The position numbers were made by a program, and so were the translations under genes. A stretch of DNA of 64,000 nucleotides. Origin: Mycolicibacterium neoaurum ATCC 25795 (GTDB taxonomy: Bacteria > Actinomycetota > Actinomycetes > Mycobacteriales > Mycobacteriaceae). Shown piece by piece: positions 19,468 to 29,544 of the stretch. How positions within the stretch are numbered: the stretch's first letter is position 1; every line of letters starts with the position of its first letter. Below the pieces are notes generated by a model that saw nothing but the letters and a program-made list of their open reading frames with translations, searched no databases and was not told the DNA's origin. The stretch is taken from NCBI RefSeq assembly GCF_000691525.1, contig NZ_JMDW01000008.1, positions 434,001 to 498,000 on the forward strand, read 5' to 3'.

Positions 19468-20644
19468 CTGTGTTCCTTTCACCGAGGCCATGGTCCCCGG
19501 TAGCTCTGGTCCCGATCAACGCCAGGGCCGGCCGACCGGGGTGCGGATGCCGGGCGGCAGCGGCAAGATGCTCGATCGTTCGGGCGATCCCGTGGGTGAC
19601 ATCGTCCGCCTCAGGGAACGTATCGCAGTCGGCGGTCAGCCCGAAGAACAGATCCGGACCGTAGGTGAGGAGTATGACGGCGACCTGGCCCGGCGGGGGG
19701 ACCGGTGGAACACCCACCATTGCCACGATCGGACGGCCCAGCATGTCCCCAGGACGACGAGGGCCCGTGACGCTGGTCATCGCCACCAGAAGATCGTCCC
19801 GGGGCGGGTCGGTCACCATCTTGAGTGCCCGCCGTGCCAGCGCGACGGGCATCAGCGCGGTGGCGGGCAACGACCAGGGGGACCGGTGTCGCGCGTCGGC
19901 CTTGAAATCGGCCAGCGTGCGGTGCACGGTCCGTAGCTGCCGCAGCACATCCGGTTCCTCGACCGGTAGCGCCCGTCGTAGGACCGGTATCCGCCGGCTC
20001 ATCCTGGCCGCCGCAGCACCTGCCCTGGCCGAAAGCGGCTGCCGCGTGCGCACAGAGATCCGCCGCGGATCCCGGCCCCGATGTCGCAGCGCGGACCGCA
20101 GACCGTTGGTGACCGCCGTCAGTGCCAGCTCGTTGAGCGTGACGTCGAAGGTCTTGCAGACCGATACCGCGTCGGCCCGTGCCACCTGGACGGCGCTGAA
20201 GCTGGTGGGTCGACCCGGCGGAAGGGTGCTCGGCTGCGGCGCACCGACCGTTGCCGATACGGCACTGTCGGTACCGAGCCCGGCAAGGACGTCCGTGACG
20301 ATGCCGGCATCGGCAATATCGTGCCGCGCCGCCAACAGCACGGCCCAGCGGTGATCGCTCAGACCCGCCACGGCCCAGCACCGCCACTGCGGACCGGGTT
20401 CGGGGCGGGGCCGGATGGCCTGCGTGACGAACGCGAACAGGGCCTCGTCGTCACCGGGTTCGGCCAGCTCGACCGCGAGGAGGTCGGCGGGCCTGCCGAG
20501 TCGGTCGTCCAGGGCTGCCGCCAGCTCTTCGTGCGCGGGCATCGGGCCGGTCATGACGGCGATGACGCCGACGTAGGGCACCAGGTCGGGATCGGAATGC
20601 GCACCATCGCGGGAGTCGGAGTACGCGGCACCGGGGTGATTCAC
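19451..20644 (-). CDS. WS/DGAT-like O-acyltransferase domain protein (degenerate active site)
   Basis: A protein of about 397 residues if translation starts at GTG 20644 ([10 protein letters not shown]). The frame is open further upstream but that part is not family-like, and ATG 20554 is also possible. Features of wax-ester/diacylglycerol acyltransferases are [17 protein letters not shown] in the middle and NVxG-like region SVTGPRRP with [27 protein letters not shown] near the end. The catalytic HHxxxDG is RHDIADAG here: the first His is lost and the Gly changed. The N-terminus is also shorter than in canonical enzymes of about 460 residues. It may have reduced or different acyltransfer activity. 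It overlaps the stress protein gene by 17 bp. Confidence 0.7.
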   Translation of the reverse strand: MNHPGAAYSDSRDGAHSDPDLVPYVGVIAVMTGPMPAHEELAAALDDRLGRPADLLAVELAEPGDDEALFAFVTQAIRPRPEPGPQWRCWAVAGLSDHRWAVLLAARHDIADAGIVTDVLAGLGTDSAVSATVGAPQPSTLPPGRPTSFSAVQVARADAVSVCKTFDVTLNELALTAVTNGLRSALRHRGRDPRRISVRTRQPLSARAGAAAARMSRRIPVLRRALPVEEPDVLRQLRTVHRTLADFKADARHRSPWSLPATALMPVALARRALKMVTDPPRDDLLVAMTSVTGPRRPGDMLGRPIVAMVGVPPVPPPGQVAVILLTYGPDLFFGLTADCDTFPEADDVTHGIARTIEHLAAAARHPHPGRPALALIGTRATGDHGLGERNTDDRAG

Positions 20645-20780
20645 CCCTCGACTATCCGGTGCGGGAACATCCCTGCGACAGGGTCGTAGGTCCTCGATGT
20701 GATCCGACCGGCACGGCCCGCGGCCGGCCGGCCGGCTTACGTCATCGTGGTGGGCGCGTCGAGCTGCAATTTCGTTGATT

Positions 20781-20808
20781 TTGGGGTACGGCGCGGTGCG
20801 GGTAGTAT
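20781..20808 (+). promoter_or_regulatory. Possible promoter of the infA-ribosomal protein operon
   Basis: TTGGGG (20781-20786) and TAGTAT (20803-20808) are separated by 16 bp and resemble a SigA-type mycobacterial promoter. They lie about 150 bp upstream of infA, leaving a long leader. The assignment rests on motif similarity only. Confidence 0.35.
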
Positions 20809-20960
20809 GGATCGACGGTGCGGCCTGCGCACCGACTCTTTGCGTGCCTCGTCTGAGAACCATAACGATTTCGGGTCCGGCTCACACGTCATGTAGTCGG
20901 TGAATCGGTCGTGCCGGGGCGTAGAGATACGAAAACGAAGACAAGGATCGCTAAGACAGT

Positions 20961-21182
20961 ATGGCCAAGAAAGACGGTGCCATCGAGGTCGAGGGCCGCG
21001 TGGTCGAGCCTCTGCCCAATGCGATGTTCCGCATTGAGCTGGAGAACGGACACAAGGTTCTGGCCCACATCAGCGGCAAGATGCGGCAGCACTACATCCG
21101 CATCCTGCCCGAGGACCGCGTCGTGGTGGAGCTCTCTCCCTACGACCTGTCCCGGGGCCGCATCGTGTACCGGTACAAGTAA
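20961..21182 (+). CDS. infA: Translation initiation factor IF-1
   Basis: A 73-residue S1/OB-fold protein with the invariant family sequence ([20 protein letters not shown], then [13 protein letters not shown] and RIVYRYK). It binds the ribosomal A site during initiation. It is the first gene of the infA-rpmJ-rpsM-rpsK-rpsD-rpoA-rplQ cluster and has a leader of about 300 bp after the divergent acyltransferase gene. Confidence 0.98.
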
Positions 21183-21226
21183 CTGCCCACCATCAAGACC
21201 ATCCGAGAGAACAGGATCGCGAAGCC

Positions 21227-21340
21227 GTGAAGGTGAACCCGAGCGTCAAGCCGATCTGCGACAAGTGCAGGGTGATCCGCCGGCATCGGCGAGTCATGGT
21301 GATCTGCTCCGACCCGCGCCACAAGCAGCGTCAGGGCTAG
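21227..21340 (+). CDS. rpmJ: Ribosomal protein bL36
   Basis: A 37-residue protein starting at GTG 21227 ([14 protein letters not shown]) and ending at TAG 21338-21340. It has the complete zinc-ribbon set CxxC, then C and H (ICDKC ... ICSDPRH), so it is the zinc-binding C+ form rather than the zinc-independent paralogue made under zinc starvation. It is located 44 bp after infA. Confidence 0.97.
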   Translation: MKVNPSVKPICDKCRVIRRHRRVMVICSDPRHKQRQG

Positions 21341-21498
21341 GTCTCTTCCCGAGGCCGACCGGCACCACCCATAACTGAATGCAGACATCCCAGTACCACT
21401 GAGCAGATTGGCTGCTCACCACGTCCGGCACGGAGGCCGGACCCCGACCGGGGAACGGACTGGGAACAGACCTCCGCAACGAAAAGGAACACTGCCTG

Positions 21499-21873
21499 AT
21501 GGCACGTCTCATGGGCGTTGATCTCCCGCGCGACAAGCGCATGGAGATCGCGCTGACCTATATCTACGGCGTTGGCCGTACCCGCTCCCAGGAGATCCTG
21601 GACGCCACCGGCATCAGCCGGGACCTGCGTACCAAGGACCTGACCGATGATCAGGTCTCGCAGCTGCGCGATTACATCGAAGGCAACCTCAAGGTCGAGG
21701 GTGACCTCCGTCGCGAGGTGCAGGCCGATATCCGTCGCAAGATCGAGATCGGCTGCTACCAGGGCCTGCGCCACCGTCGCGGCCTGCCCGTGCGCGGACA
21801 GCGCACCAAGACCAATGCGCGTACCCGTAAGGGCCCCAAGCGCACCATCGCCGGCAAGAAGAAGGCCAGGTAA
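21499..21873 (+). CDS. rpsM: 30S ribosomal protein uS13
   Basis: A 124-residue protein with the family N-terminus [24 protein letters not shown] and the basic C-terminal tail ([19 protein letters not shown]) that contacts tRNA and the head of the 30S subunit. A 158-bp gap separates it from rpmJ and could hold an internal promoter. An AAGGA ribosome-binding site lies upstream of the ATG. Confidence 0.98.
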   Translation: MARLMGVDLPRDKRMEIALTYIYGVGRTRSQEILDATGISRDLRTKDLTDDQVSQLRDYIEGNLKVEGDLRREVQADIRRKIEIGCYQGLRHRRGLPVRGQRTKTNARTRKGPKRTIAGKKKAR

Positions 21874-21879
21874 TCCCGG

Positions 21880-22296
21880 ATGGCACAGGCTAAGAAGGGC
21901 GGCACCGCCGCCAAGAAGGGTCAGAAGACCCGTCGTAGGGAAAAGAAGAACGTCCCGCACGGCGCTGCTCACATCAAGAGCACCTTCAACAACACCATCG
22001 TCTCGATCACCGATCCCCAGGGCAACGTCATCGCCTGGGCATCCTCGGGTCACGTCGGGTTCAAGGGTTCGCGTAAGTCGACCCCGTTCGCCGCGCAGCT
22101 GGCCGCCGAGAACGCGGCTCGCAAGGCGCAGGAGCACGGTGTCAAGAAGGTCGACGTGTTCGTGAAGGGCCCGGGCTCGGGCCGCGAGACCGCGATCCGT
22201 TCACTGCAGGCCGCCGGCCTCGAGGTCGGCGCGATTTCCGATGTCACTCCGCAGCCGCACAACGGCTGCCGTCCGCCCAAGCGGCGCCGGGTCTAG
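21880..22296 (+). CDS. rpsK: 30S ribosomal protein uS11
   Basis: A 138-residue protein. The basic N-terminal extension rich in Lys is followed by the conserved core ([22 protein letters not shown]) and the C-terminal [18 protein letters not shown]. It lies 6 bp after rpsM in the ribosomal operon. Confidence 0.98.
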   Translation: MAQAKKGGTAAKKGQKTRRREKKNVPHGAAHIKSTFNNTIVSITDPQGNVIAWASSGHVGFKGSRKSTPFAAQLAAENAARKAQEHGVKKVDVFVKGPGSGRETAIRSLQAAGLEVGAISDVTPQPHNGCRPPKRRRV

Positions 22297-22310
22297 GGAG
22301 GATCTAGAAA

Positions 22311-22916
22311 ATGGCTCGTTATACCGGACCCGCAACCCGCAAGTCGCGTCGCCTCGGCGTCGACCTCGTCGGCGGCGATCAGTCGTTCGAGAAGCGCCCT
22401 TACCCGCCCGGTCAGCATGGCCGTGCGCGGATCAAGGAGAGCGAATACCGCACCCAGCTGCAGGAGAAGCAGAAGGCTCGCTTCACCTACGGCGTCATGG
22501 AGAAGCAGTTCCGCAAGTACTACGAAGAGGCCAACCGGCAGACCGGCAAGACCGGTGAGAACCTGCTCCAGATCCTGGAGAGCCGGCTGGACAACGTCAT
22601 CTACCGGGCCGGCCTGGCCCGCACCCGTCGGATGGCGCGTCAGCTCGTCAGCCACGGCCACTTCCTGGTCAACGGTGTGAAGGTGAACATCCCGAGCTAC
22701 CGGGTGTCGCAGTACGACATCATCGACATCAAGGACAAGTCGATCAACACGCTGCCGTTCGAGGCCGCGCGTCAGGCCGCGGGCGAGCGCCCGGTCCCGT
22801 CCTGGCTGCAGGTCGTCGGCGAGCGTCAGCGCATCCTGGTCCACCAGCTCCCCGAGCGGGCGCAGATCCAGGTGCCGCTCACCGAGCAGCTCATCGTCGA
22901 GTTCTACTCGAAGTAA
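22311..22916 (+). CDS. rpsD: 30S ribosomal protein uS4
   Basis: A 201-residue primary rRNA-binding protein. It starts MARYTGPATRKSRRLGVDLVG, contains the S4 RNA-binding domain (LDNVIYRAGLARTRRMARQLVSHGH) and ends VEFYSK. It lacks the Cys cluster found in zinc-binding S4 proteins and is the C-minus form. It follows rpsK by 14 bp. A stem-loop lies just after its stop. Confidence 0.98.
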   Translation: MARYTGPATRKSRRLGVDLVGGDQSFEKRPYPPGQHGRARIKESEYRTQLQEKQKARFTYGVMEKQFRKYYEEANRQTGKTGENLLQILESRLDNVIYRAGLARTRRMARQLVSHGHFLVNGVKVNIPSYRVSQYDIIDIKDKSINTLPFEAARQAAGERPVPSWLQVVGERQRILVHQLPERAQIQVPLTEQLIVEFYSK

Positions 22917-22925
22917 TCAGGTAAA

Positions 22926-22964
22926 CGTCCCAGGCCGCCGCCAACATCCAGGGGGCCTGGGACG
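22926..22964 (+). terminator. Stem-loop between rpsD and rpoA
   Basis: An 11-bp perfect stem: CGTCCCAGGCC (22926-22936) pairs with GGCCTGGGACG (22954-22964) around a 17-nt loop. No T-tract follows. It may be an attenuator, an RNA processing site or a stability element that sets the ratio of rpoA to the upstream ribosomal genes. Confidence 0.45.
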
Positions 22965-23004
22965 CCCAGACGGCATCAAATAGCGGGTGCCGAGAAGGAG
23001 ATAG

Positions 23005-24063
<1,059 letters not shown>

Positions 24064-24132
24064 CGCTTTTCATTTCAGTTCCGTCCCGGCCCTACCTGAT
24101 ACGGGGGCCGGCCCCACAAGGAGATAGTCGCA

Positions 24133-24714
24133 ATGCCCAAACCCACCAAGGGTCCCCGTCTCGGCGGGTCGTCCTCGCACCAGAAGGCGCTGTTGGCCAA
24201 TCTGGCCACCGCGTTGTTCGAGCACGGCCGGATCAAGACCACCGAGCCGAAGGCCCGGGCGTTGCGTCCGTACGCCGAGAAGCTGATCACCCACGCCAAG
24301 AAGGGTGAGCTGCACAACCGGCGCGAGGTCATGAAGAAGATCCGCGACAAGGATGTGGTGCACACCCTGTTCGCCGAGATCGGTCCGTTCTTCGCCGACC
24401 GTAACGGTGGCTACACCCGCATCATCAAGATCGAGAACCGTAAGGGCGACAACGCCCCCATGGCGGTCATCGAGCTGGTGCGGGAGAAGACGGTGACGTC
24501 GGAGGCCAACCGTGCCCGACGTGCCGATGCCGCGCAGAAGGTTGCGGCCGCCGCCGCACCGCAGGCAGCTGTCGAGCCCGAGGCCACCGACGGCCCGGCC
24601 GCTGACGAAGCCGTGACCGAGGAGACCACCGACGCCGAGGCCACCGAGGCCCCCGCCGAGGAGTCCACCGAGGTCGAGGGTGCCGCCGAGGACGCGAAGT
24701 CTGACGACAAGTAG
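24133..24714 (+). CDS. rplQ: 50S ribosomal protein bL17
   Basis: A 193-residue protein. The first 120 residues are the conserved L17 fold ([29 protein letters not shown]). The remaining 70 or so are an Ala/Glu/Thr-rich acidic extension typical of actinobacteria. A GGAGA ribosome-binding site precedes the ATG. It is the last ribosomal gene of the operon, and a strong stem-loop begins 10 bp after its stop. Confidence 0.98.
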   Translation: MPKPTKGPRLGGSSSHQKALLANLATALFEHGRIKTTEPKARALRPYAEKLITHAKKGELHNRREVMKKIRDKDVVHTLFAEIGPFFADRNGGYTRIIKIENRKGDNAPMAVIELVREKTVTSEANRARRADAAQKVAAAAAPQAAVEPEATDGPAADEAVTEETTDAEATEAPAEESTEVEGAAEDAKSDDK

Positions 24715-24721
24715 TCACGCT

Positions 24722-25591
24722 GTGAACGAACCCGCCACCTCCACAGGTGGCGGGTTTGTTCGTCTGCGCCTCGATATCGCCTACGACGGAACCGATTTCG
24801 CTGGCTGGGCCGCCCAGGCGGGGCAGCGGACGGTCGCCGGTGTGCTGGAGGACGCGCTGTCCACGGTGTTCCGCACCCCGGTGGTGCTGCGGGCCGCCGG
24901 CCGCACCGACGCCGGCGTGCATGCCACCGGGCAGGTGACCCATGTCGACATCCCCGATGAGGCGCTGGCACAGGTATTTCCGCGCAGCCCGCGCCCTGCC
25001 GGCGAACCGGAGTTCCTCCCGTTGACGCGGCGGCTGAGCCGTTTCGTGCCCGAGGAGATCCGGGTGCTGCGGATCGAGCGGGCCCCACAGGGATTCGACG
25101 CGCGGTTCTCGGCGCTGCGTAGGCACTACGCGTATCGGCTGGGTGTGGCGCCGTACGGCATGCTGCCGCAGCAGGCCCGGTTCGTCACCCCGTGGCCCCG
25201 ACCGCTGGATGTCGAGGCCATGATTGCCGCGTCACGGCACCTGGTGGGGCTGCACGATTTCGCCGCCTTCTGTCGGCACCGTGAGGGCGCCACCACGATT
25301 CGGGATCTGCAGCGGCTGGACTGGGAGCGCACGGATGAGATCATCACCGCGCACGTCAGCGCCGACGCGTTCTGTTGGTCGATGGTGCGCTCGCTGGTCG
25401 GCGCGCTGCTGGCAGTCGGGGAGGGCCGCCGCCACCCGGATTGGTGCGCGGGACTGCTCGATTCGACGAAGCGCTCCAGCGATTTCGCGGCCGCCCCGGC
25501 CCGGGGCTTGACCCTGGTCGGGGTGGACTATCCGCCCGATGATGAACTCGCCGCCCGGATCGAGATCACCCGGGATCGGCGCACGCTGTAG
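24722..25591 (+). CDS. truA: tRNA pseudouridine(38-40) synthase
   Basis: Converts U38-U40 of tRNA anticodon stems to pseudouridine. About 289 residues from GTG 24722. The conserved part begins [20 protein letters not shown] and includes the catalytic Asp motif [27 protein letters not shown] and DFAAFCRHR are further family blocks, and [18 protein letters not shown] is the C-terminal signature. No ATG, GTG or TTG lies between 24722 and the conserved core, so the first 14 codons include a terminator-like hairpin. It is located 7 bp after rplQ, as in other mycobacteria. Confidence 0.95.
   Translation: MNEPATSTGGGFVRLRLDIAYDGTDFAGWAAQAGQRTVAGVLEDALSTVFRTPVVLRAAGRTDAGVHATGQVTHVDIPDEALAQVFPRSPRPAGEPEFLPLTRRLSRFVPEEIRVLRIERAPQGFDARFSALRRHYAYRLGVAPYGMLPQQARFVTPWPRPLDVEAMIAASRHLVGLHDFAAFCRHREGATTIRDLQRLDWERTDEIITAHVSADAFCWSMVRSLVGALLAVGEGRRHPDWCAGLLDSTKRSSDFAAAPARGLTLVGVDYPPDDELAARIEITRDRRTL
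24724..24761 (+). terminator. 17-bp stem-loop terminator overlapping the 5' end of truA
   Basis: Arms 24724-24740 and 24745-24761 pair over 17 bp with one G-T wobble around a CCAC tetraloop; the GC core is CCCGCCACCT/AGGTGGCGGG and the right arm continues TTTGTT. It has the form of an intrinsic terminator for the ribosomal operon, yet it lies inside the first 14 codons of truA if the only available GTG start (24722) is used. Confidence 0.7.
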
Positions 25592-25669
25592 TCGGGACCG
25601 CCCAGACTGCGGGTTGTGGCGACAGATCGGCTGAACTGCGCCAGAAAACGTCGTCTCGACGCAGAGAAC

Positions 25670-26356
25670 TCAGATCCGTGGTGCGACGAAATCGGCTGCC
25701 TGGGTGACCATCCCCGCCTTGATGTAGGCCGGCGCCAGATGGTCGGCCCAGTAGTCCTGCCAGTTCTCCGGATCGGTCGGGTTGCAGATCGGATCGTCAC
25801 CGTGGCAAAGCTCGATGGTGCGTTCCTTATAGATCGGATTGAAGTTCGAGATGGGACCGACCCAGGCAATACCGTTGCCGAACAGCGCGACGGCGGCCAC
25901 CTTCTGATCGAGGCCCGGCGGCAGTGGATTCTTGAAGCCGAAGAAACCGAACGGCACCGCCAGCACCACATCGGTGACCGCGGCCCCGAGCGAGTAGCCG
26001 CCGAGCACCAGGCGGGTGTCGGGGCAGGACGAGGCCATGTATTGGACGCGGGCGCTCATATCGTTCGCGCCGATGTCGATCTGGGTGTCGGCGGGGTACT
26101 TCACCGCATAGAGAGCGACGTTCTTTCCTGTCTTGGAGCGCAACGATGCAACGAGCGCATTGCCGATCTGTCCGGCGCCCGGGGACTCCATGCGCCCGCG
26201 GGCGAAGATCAACTCGGCATCCGGGCAGTTCGCCGCCGAGGCGACGGGCAGCATCGGTGCGGTCAGCGTCGGTATGGCCACGGTGGCCAGCGCCAGGAGC
26301 GCGGCAACGGCGAGCACGGTGAAGCGGCGGACCGGACCCCTCGGCGTCAAGATCAC
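25670..26356 (-). CDS. Secreted cutinase-like esterase (CULP family)
   Basis: A 228-residue protein with signal peptide (hydrophobic core about residues 12-40, cleavage near ASA). The alpha/beta-hydrolase nucleophile is in GGYSLGA. Paired cysteines (NCPDAELIF ... SCPDTRLV ... LCHGDDPIC) match the disulfides of mycobacterial cutinase-like proteins, and DPIC plus a C-terminal DH supply the Asp and His of the triad. It hydrolyses esters or lipids outside the cell; the precise substrate is unknown. It is the distal member of four tandem paralogues and convergent with truA. Confidence 0.92.
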   Translation of the reverse strand: MILTPRGPVRRFTVLAVAALLALATVAIPTLTAPMLPVASAANCPDAELIFARGRMESPGAGQIGNALVASLRSKTGKNVALYAVKYPADTQIDIGANDMSARVQYMASSCPDTRLVLGGYSLGAAVTDVVLAVPFGFFGFKNPLPPGLDQKVAAVALFGNGIAWVGPISNFNPIYKERTIELCHGDDPICNPTDPENWQDYWADHLAPAYIKAGMVTQAADFVAPRI

Positions 26357-26408
26357 CGTGCCGATTGTAGCGGCGGTTTTTGACGCCGGTGTAGCCGAAG
26401 CAGGCCGA

Positions 26409-27119
26409 TCAGCGCACGCGGGCGGCCGCGAAGTCGGCGGCCTGGTTGATCAGATCCGAACCGATGTAGGCGTCCTGCCAGTGGTTCGGCCACACGTTCT
26501 GCAGATCCTCGAAGCCCGTGGGCAGGGAGTCGCCGCAGACCGGGTCGGTCGGGACACACACGTTGATGGTTCGGTCGCGGTAGGGCGGACCGATCTCGTT
26601 GCCCACCATCCGCCGGGTGATGTTGGCGACCAGCACGACGGCCGCCACATGGCCGGACATCTCCGGCGGCAGCGGACGGTCGAAACCGAGTCCCGACTGG
26701 GTCGCGGACAGGGCCAGCGCAGCAGAGGCGGCGCCGAGGGAGTATCCACCGACGATGAGCCTGGTGTTCGGGCAGGCTCCGGCCATGTACTGGATCCGGT
26801 CGCTGATGTCGTTGGCGCCCACCGGAACCTCGAAATCGGCGGGATAGTTCACGGCGTAGACGCCGACGGGTTGTGGCAGCCGGGCATTCAGGGCGCCGAC
26901 GAGCGCGTCACCGATGCGGCCGATCCCGGGAGCCTCGCCACGCCCGCGCGCGAAGATCAGCTCGACGGGAGCGCACGGTTCGGCCGACGCGGTGGGCAGT
27001 TGACCGGCAGGGGCCACCGCGATGGAGGCGACAAGCCCACCGGCGGCGGCCGCAGCGGCGGCTACGGCCGCGATGAATCTGCGCGCGCGGTGCTTTGCTG
27101 GGAGCGTTCGGCTGGACAC
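26409..27119 (-). CDS. Secreted cutinase-like esterase (CULP family)
   Basis: A protein of about 236 residues from GTG 27119 (VSSRTLPAKHRARR); the longer open frame upstream would run into the neighbour. The signal peptide has a long Ala-rich core. Family marks are CAPVELIFARGRGEAPG, the nucleophile elbow GGYSLGA and DPVCGDSLP. The lid/loop region (GPPYRDRTINVCVPTD) differs from its neighbours, suggesting a different substrate. It lies 52 bp upstream of the first cutinase gene and 22 bp downstream of the third. Confidence 0.9.
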   Translation of the reverse strand: MSSRTLPAKHRARRFIAAVAAAAAAAGGLVASIAVAPAGQLPTASAEPCAPVELIFARGRGEAPGIGRIGDALVGALNARLPQPVGVYAVNYPADFEVPVGANDISDRIQYMAGACPNTRLIVGGYSLGAASAALALSATQSGLGFDRPLPPEMSGHVAAVVLVANITRRMVGNEIGPPYRDRTINVCVPTDPVCGDSLPTGFEDLQNVWPNHWQDAYIGSDLINQAADFAAARVR

Positions 27120-27141
27120 CAGACGAGTGTACGGGGCCGGC

Positions 27142-27789
27142 TCAGAGCAACCCGGCGACGAAGGTGGCCGCCTGATCGGCGGGGGCACCGTCGTAAGCGC
27201 GGTGGGCGGCGACGTCATCGCCACTGGTGCAGACCGGATCGCCGGGATTGCACAGGTCTATCGCCCGCGGCCCCCAGACCGGGCTCACGGTCAGCGGCAG
27301 GCCGACCTTCGCCGACGGGTTGCCGAACACGGCCAGCGCCGCGACGTGCTCGGGGGTGTTCGGCGGGAGTGGGGCGGTGAAACCGATGGCGGGTACCGGT
27401 ACCGCGGCGATGACGTCGATGACCCCGGCACCCTGGGAGTAACCACCGAGCACCAGCCGGGTCGTCGGGCAGTTGTTGATCATCCACTGGATGTGGGCAC
27501 TGGCGTCGTTGGCGCCTGTGGCGGCAGCCAAGAAGTCGTAGCTGGCCGGATAGTTCACCGCATAGGTGCCCACCGACCTGCCGCCGACCTTGCCTCGTAG
27601 CGACTCGACGAAGGCCGCGCCGATGCGGCCGAGACCGGGATCCTCGTTCGTGCCGCGGGCGAACACGACCTCGATATCGGGGCAGGACTCGGCGGAGGCG
27701 GGTGTCGCCGGCGTCAGGAGCAGCGAGCCGATGGCCGCGGTGACGGCGGCGAGCAGTACCGAGCGGCGACGAACAAGATCAAAGCGCAC
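27142..27789 (-). CDS. Secreted cutinase-like esterase (CULP family)
   Basis: A 215-residue protein from GTG 27789 (VRFDLVRRRS), giving a short basic region before the signal-peptide core. Motifs are SCPDIEVVFARGTNEDPG, GGYSQGAGVIDV (nucleophile Ser) and the Asp-containing DLCNPGDPVC. A His follows in AAHRAY. It is closer in sequence to the next upstream paralogue (both use GYSQGA and PASYDF/PATYDF) than to the two downstream ones. Confidence 0.92.
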   Translation of the reverse strand: MRFDLVRRRSVLLAAVTAAIGSLLLTPATPASAESCPDIEVVFARGTNEDPGLGRIGAAFVESLRGKVGGRSVGTYAVNYPASYDFLAAATGANDASAHIQWMINNCPTTRLVLGGYSQGAGVIDVIAAVPVPAIGFTAPLPPNTPEHVAALAVFGNPSAKVGLPLTVSPVWGPRAIDLCNPGDPVCTSGDDVAAHRAYDGAPADQAATFVAGLL

Positions 27790-27829
27790 GCCACATGGTA
27801 ACGCGAAGACGTCGAGAGCAAGCCTGGAG

Positions 27830-28501
27830 TCAGACCCGGCCCGCGATGAAACCGGCAGCCTGTGGGATGAATCCGGAGGACTCGTATCGGGTGTGCGCAA
27901 ATGGGTTGCGGCCGCCGGAACAGATCGGGTCACCGTCGGCGCACAGGTCGATACCCCGCCCGCTGAACGGAGGCCCCGCGGCACTCACCGGATAACCGAA
28001 CTTGGCACCCGCATTACCGAACGCGGCGATGGCGGCGACATTGCCGGCCAGGTTGGAGGCCAGCGGGGGAGCCGAACCGATATCGCCGATGCGGTCACCG
28101 ACCGGCGGAAGCCCCACCAGCATGTTGACGATGGCGGCGCCCTGGGAGTACCCACCGAGCACGACGCGGGTGTTCGGGCAGGCGTCGGCGAGGTAGGCGA
28201 TCCGCGCGCTGGCATCGAAGGCGCCGTCCGCCGCGCGCAGGAAATCGTAGGTCGCGGGGTAGTTGACGCCGTAGGTGCTCAGCGTGCGGCCACCGAGCTG
28301 CGGGCGCAAGGCGTTCTCCAGAGCAAACCCGACCCGGCCGATACCGGGTGGCTCGCTGGTGCCGCGGGCGAAGATCAGTTCGACGTCCGAGCACGCCGGT
28401 TCGGCAGAGGCGACCGGCGCCGGAGCCGCCAGCACGGCCAAGGTGGAGACCATTGCCGAGCCCACCGCGGCCCACCGGGCCGCCAACTTGCGCAACTTCA
28501 C
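27830..28501 (-). CDS. Secreted cutinase-like esterase (CULP family)
   Basis: A 223-residue protein from GTG 28501 (VKLRKLAARW), followed by a signal peptide ending ASAEPA. Motifs are ACSDVELIFARGTSEPPG, the nucleophile elbow GGYSQGAAIVN, DLCADGDPIC for the Asp, and FAHTRY for the His. It is the first gene of the four-cutinase array. M. tuberculosis has two such genes (cut3, cut4) at the corresponding place, as I recall, so the array is expanded here. Confidence 0.92.
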   Translation of the reverse strand: MKLRKLAARWAAVGSAMVSTLAVLAAPAPVASAEPACSDVELIFARGTSEPPGIGRVGFALENALRPQLGGRTLSTYGVNYPATYDFLRAADGAFDASARIAYLADACPNTRVVLGGYSQGAAIVNMLVGLPPVGDRIGDIGSAPPLASNLAGNVAAIAAFGNAGAKFGYPVSAAGPPFSGRGIDLCADGDPICSGGRNPFAHTRYESSGFIPQAAGFIAGRV

Positions 28502-28524
28502 GAGCCCATCTTCACATCTGATGG

Positions 28525-29526
28525 TCAGGTATGAGCAATCGGTCGTTCGGCAGGCGGCGGCACGTCCGGCCAATTGGCCTGCGCCACCTGGTCGGACCGG
28601 TCACCGTGGCGGGCAAGGGCCAGGCCCATCAACACCACCGCGCCGCCGACGGCCTGGGTCGGCGAGACCGATTCGCCGAGCACGACCCAGGCTATGAGCA
28701 CCGCGAACAGCACCTCGGACAGGCCCACCAACGAGGCGAACCGGGGCTGTAGCCGGGCGATGCCCATGATGCCGAGCGTGTACGCGATCGCCGTCGGGAT
28801 GAGCGCCAGGGCGATCACCGGGACGTACCAGGGCACGGTGAGACCGGCGACGACGGCGTCGGCGGCAGTGAAGCGCAGCGGCATCACGCCGGTTGCGCCG
28901 AGTCCGGCCACCGCGAGGGCGCCGATGACGAGGCCTGCTGCGGCCAGCGTGACCGGGCTCAGGCCGGTGCCATCCGAGCTGGCCTTCTCCGACATCATGA
29001 AGTAGCAAGCGGCGCAGATCGCCGCGGCCAGGCCCCAGACCACCCCGGTCGAGTTGATATGGGCACCGGCGAAGACGTCGAGGACCAGCACGATGCCGGC
29101 GACCGCCAGTGCCGCACCGGCGAGAGTCAGCGCGGCGGGCCGACGCCGCGTGGTGGCCCACAACCAGCCGACCACCAGGATCGGGGCGGTGTACTCCAGC
29201 AGTAGCGCCACGCCGACCGACAGGTGTGAGACGGCGTTGTAGTAGCAGAGCTGCGCGCCGGCGATCGGGATCAGGCCGTACGCGATGACGGTCGTGCGAT
29301 GCCGCAGGGCCTCGCGGACCCAGCCGGGCCGGTAGTAGGTCGCGAACGCGGCCATCGCCAGTGCGCCACCGGCCAGCCGGGCTGTGACGGCCGCGGTCGG
29401 GGTCCAACCGGCCTCCATCAGTGCCTTGGCGAGCGGGCCGGACATACCGAAGGTGAAGGCCGAGGTGATCGCGAAGATCAGACCGACCCGAAACCTGGTC
29501 GTCGCGCGCGCGTCGATCATCGTCAT
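28525..29526 (-). CDS. EamA/DMT-family membrane transporter
   Basis: A 333-residue integral membrane protein with about ten hydrophobic segments arranged as two EamA repeats: FAITSAFTFGMSGPLAKAL in the first half and VVWGLAAAICAACYFMMSEKA opening the second. LQPRFASLVGLSEVLFAVLIAW is the typical C-terminal signature. Start ATG 29526 (MTMIDARATT) is used; upstream codons lie in the divergent promoter. Family members export amino acids or metabolites. It is divergently transcribed from a CGNR regulator that probably controls it. Confidence 0.88.
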   Translation of the reverse strand: MTMIDARATTRFRVGLIFAITSAFTFGMSGPLAKALMEAGWTPTAAVTARLAGGALAMAAFATYYRPGWVREALRHRTTVIAYGLIPIAGAQLCYYNAVSHLSVGVALLLEYTAPILVVGWLWATTRRRPAALTLAGAALAVAGIVLVLDVFAGAHINSTGVVWGLAAAICAACYFMMSEKASSDGTGLSPVTLAAAGLVIGALAVAGLGATGVMPLRFTAADAVVAGLTVPWYVPVIALALIPTAIAYTLGIMGIARLQPRFASLVGLSEVLFAVLIAWVVLGESVSPTQAVGGAVVLMGLALARHGDRSDQVAQANWPDVPPPAERPIAHT

Positions 29527-29544
29527 GGGGCACTCCGGACTGTA

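Noticed and set aside
18564..20960. DosR-type box near the universal stress protein and acyltransferase genes
   Set aside because: No GGGACTT-NN-GNCCCT-like palindrome was found in the available upstream sequence.
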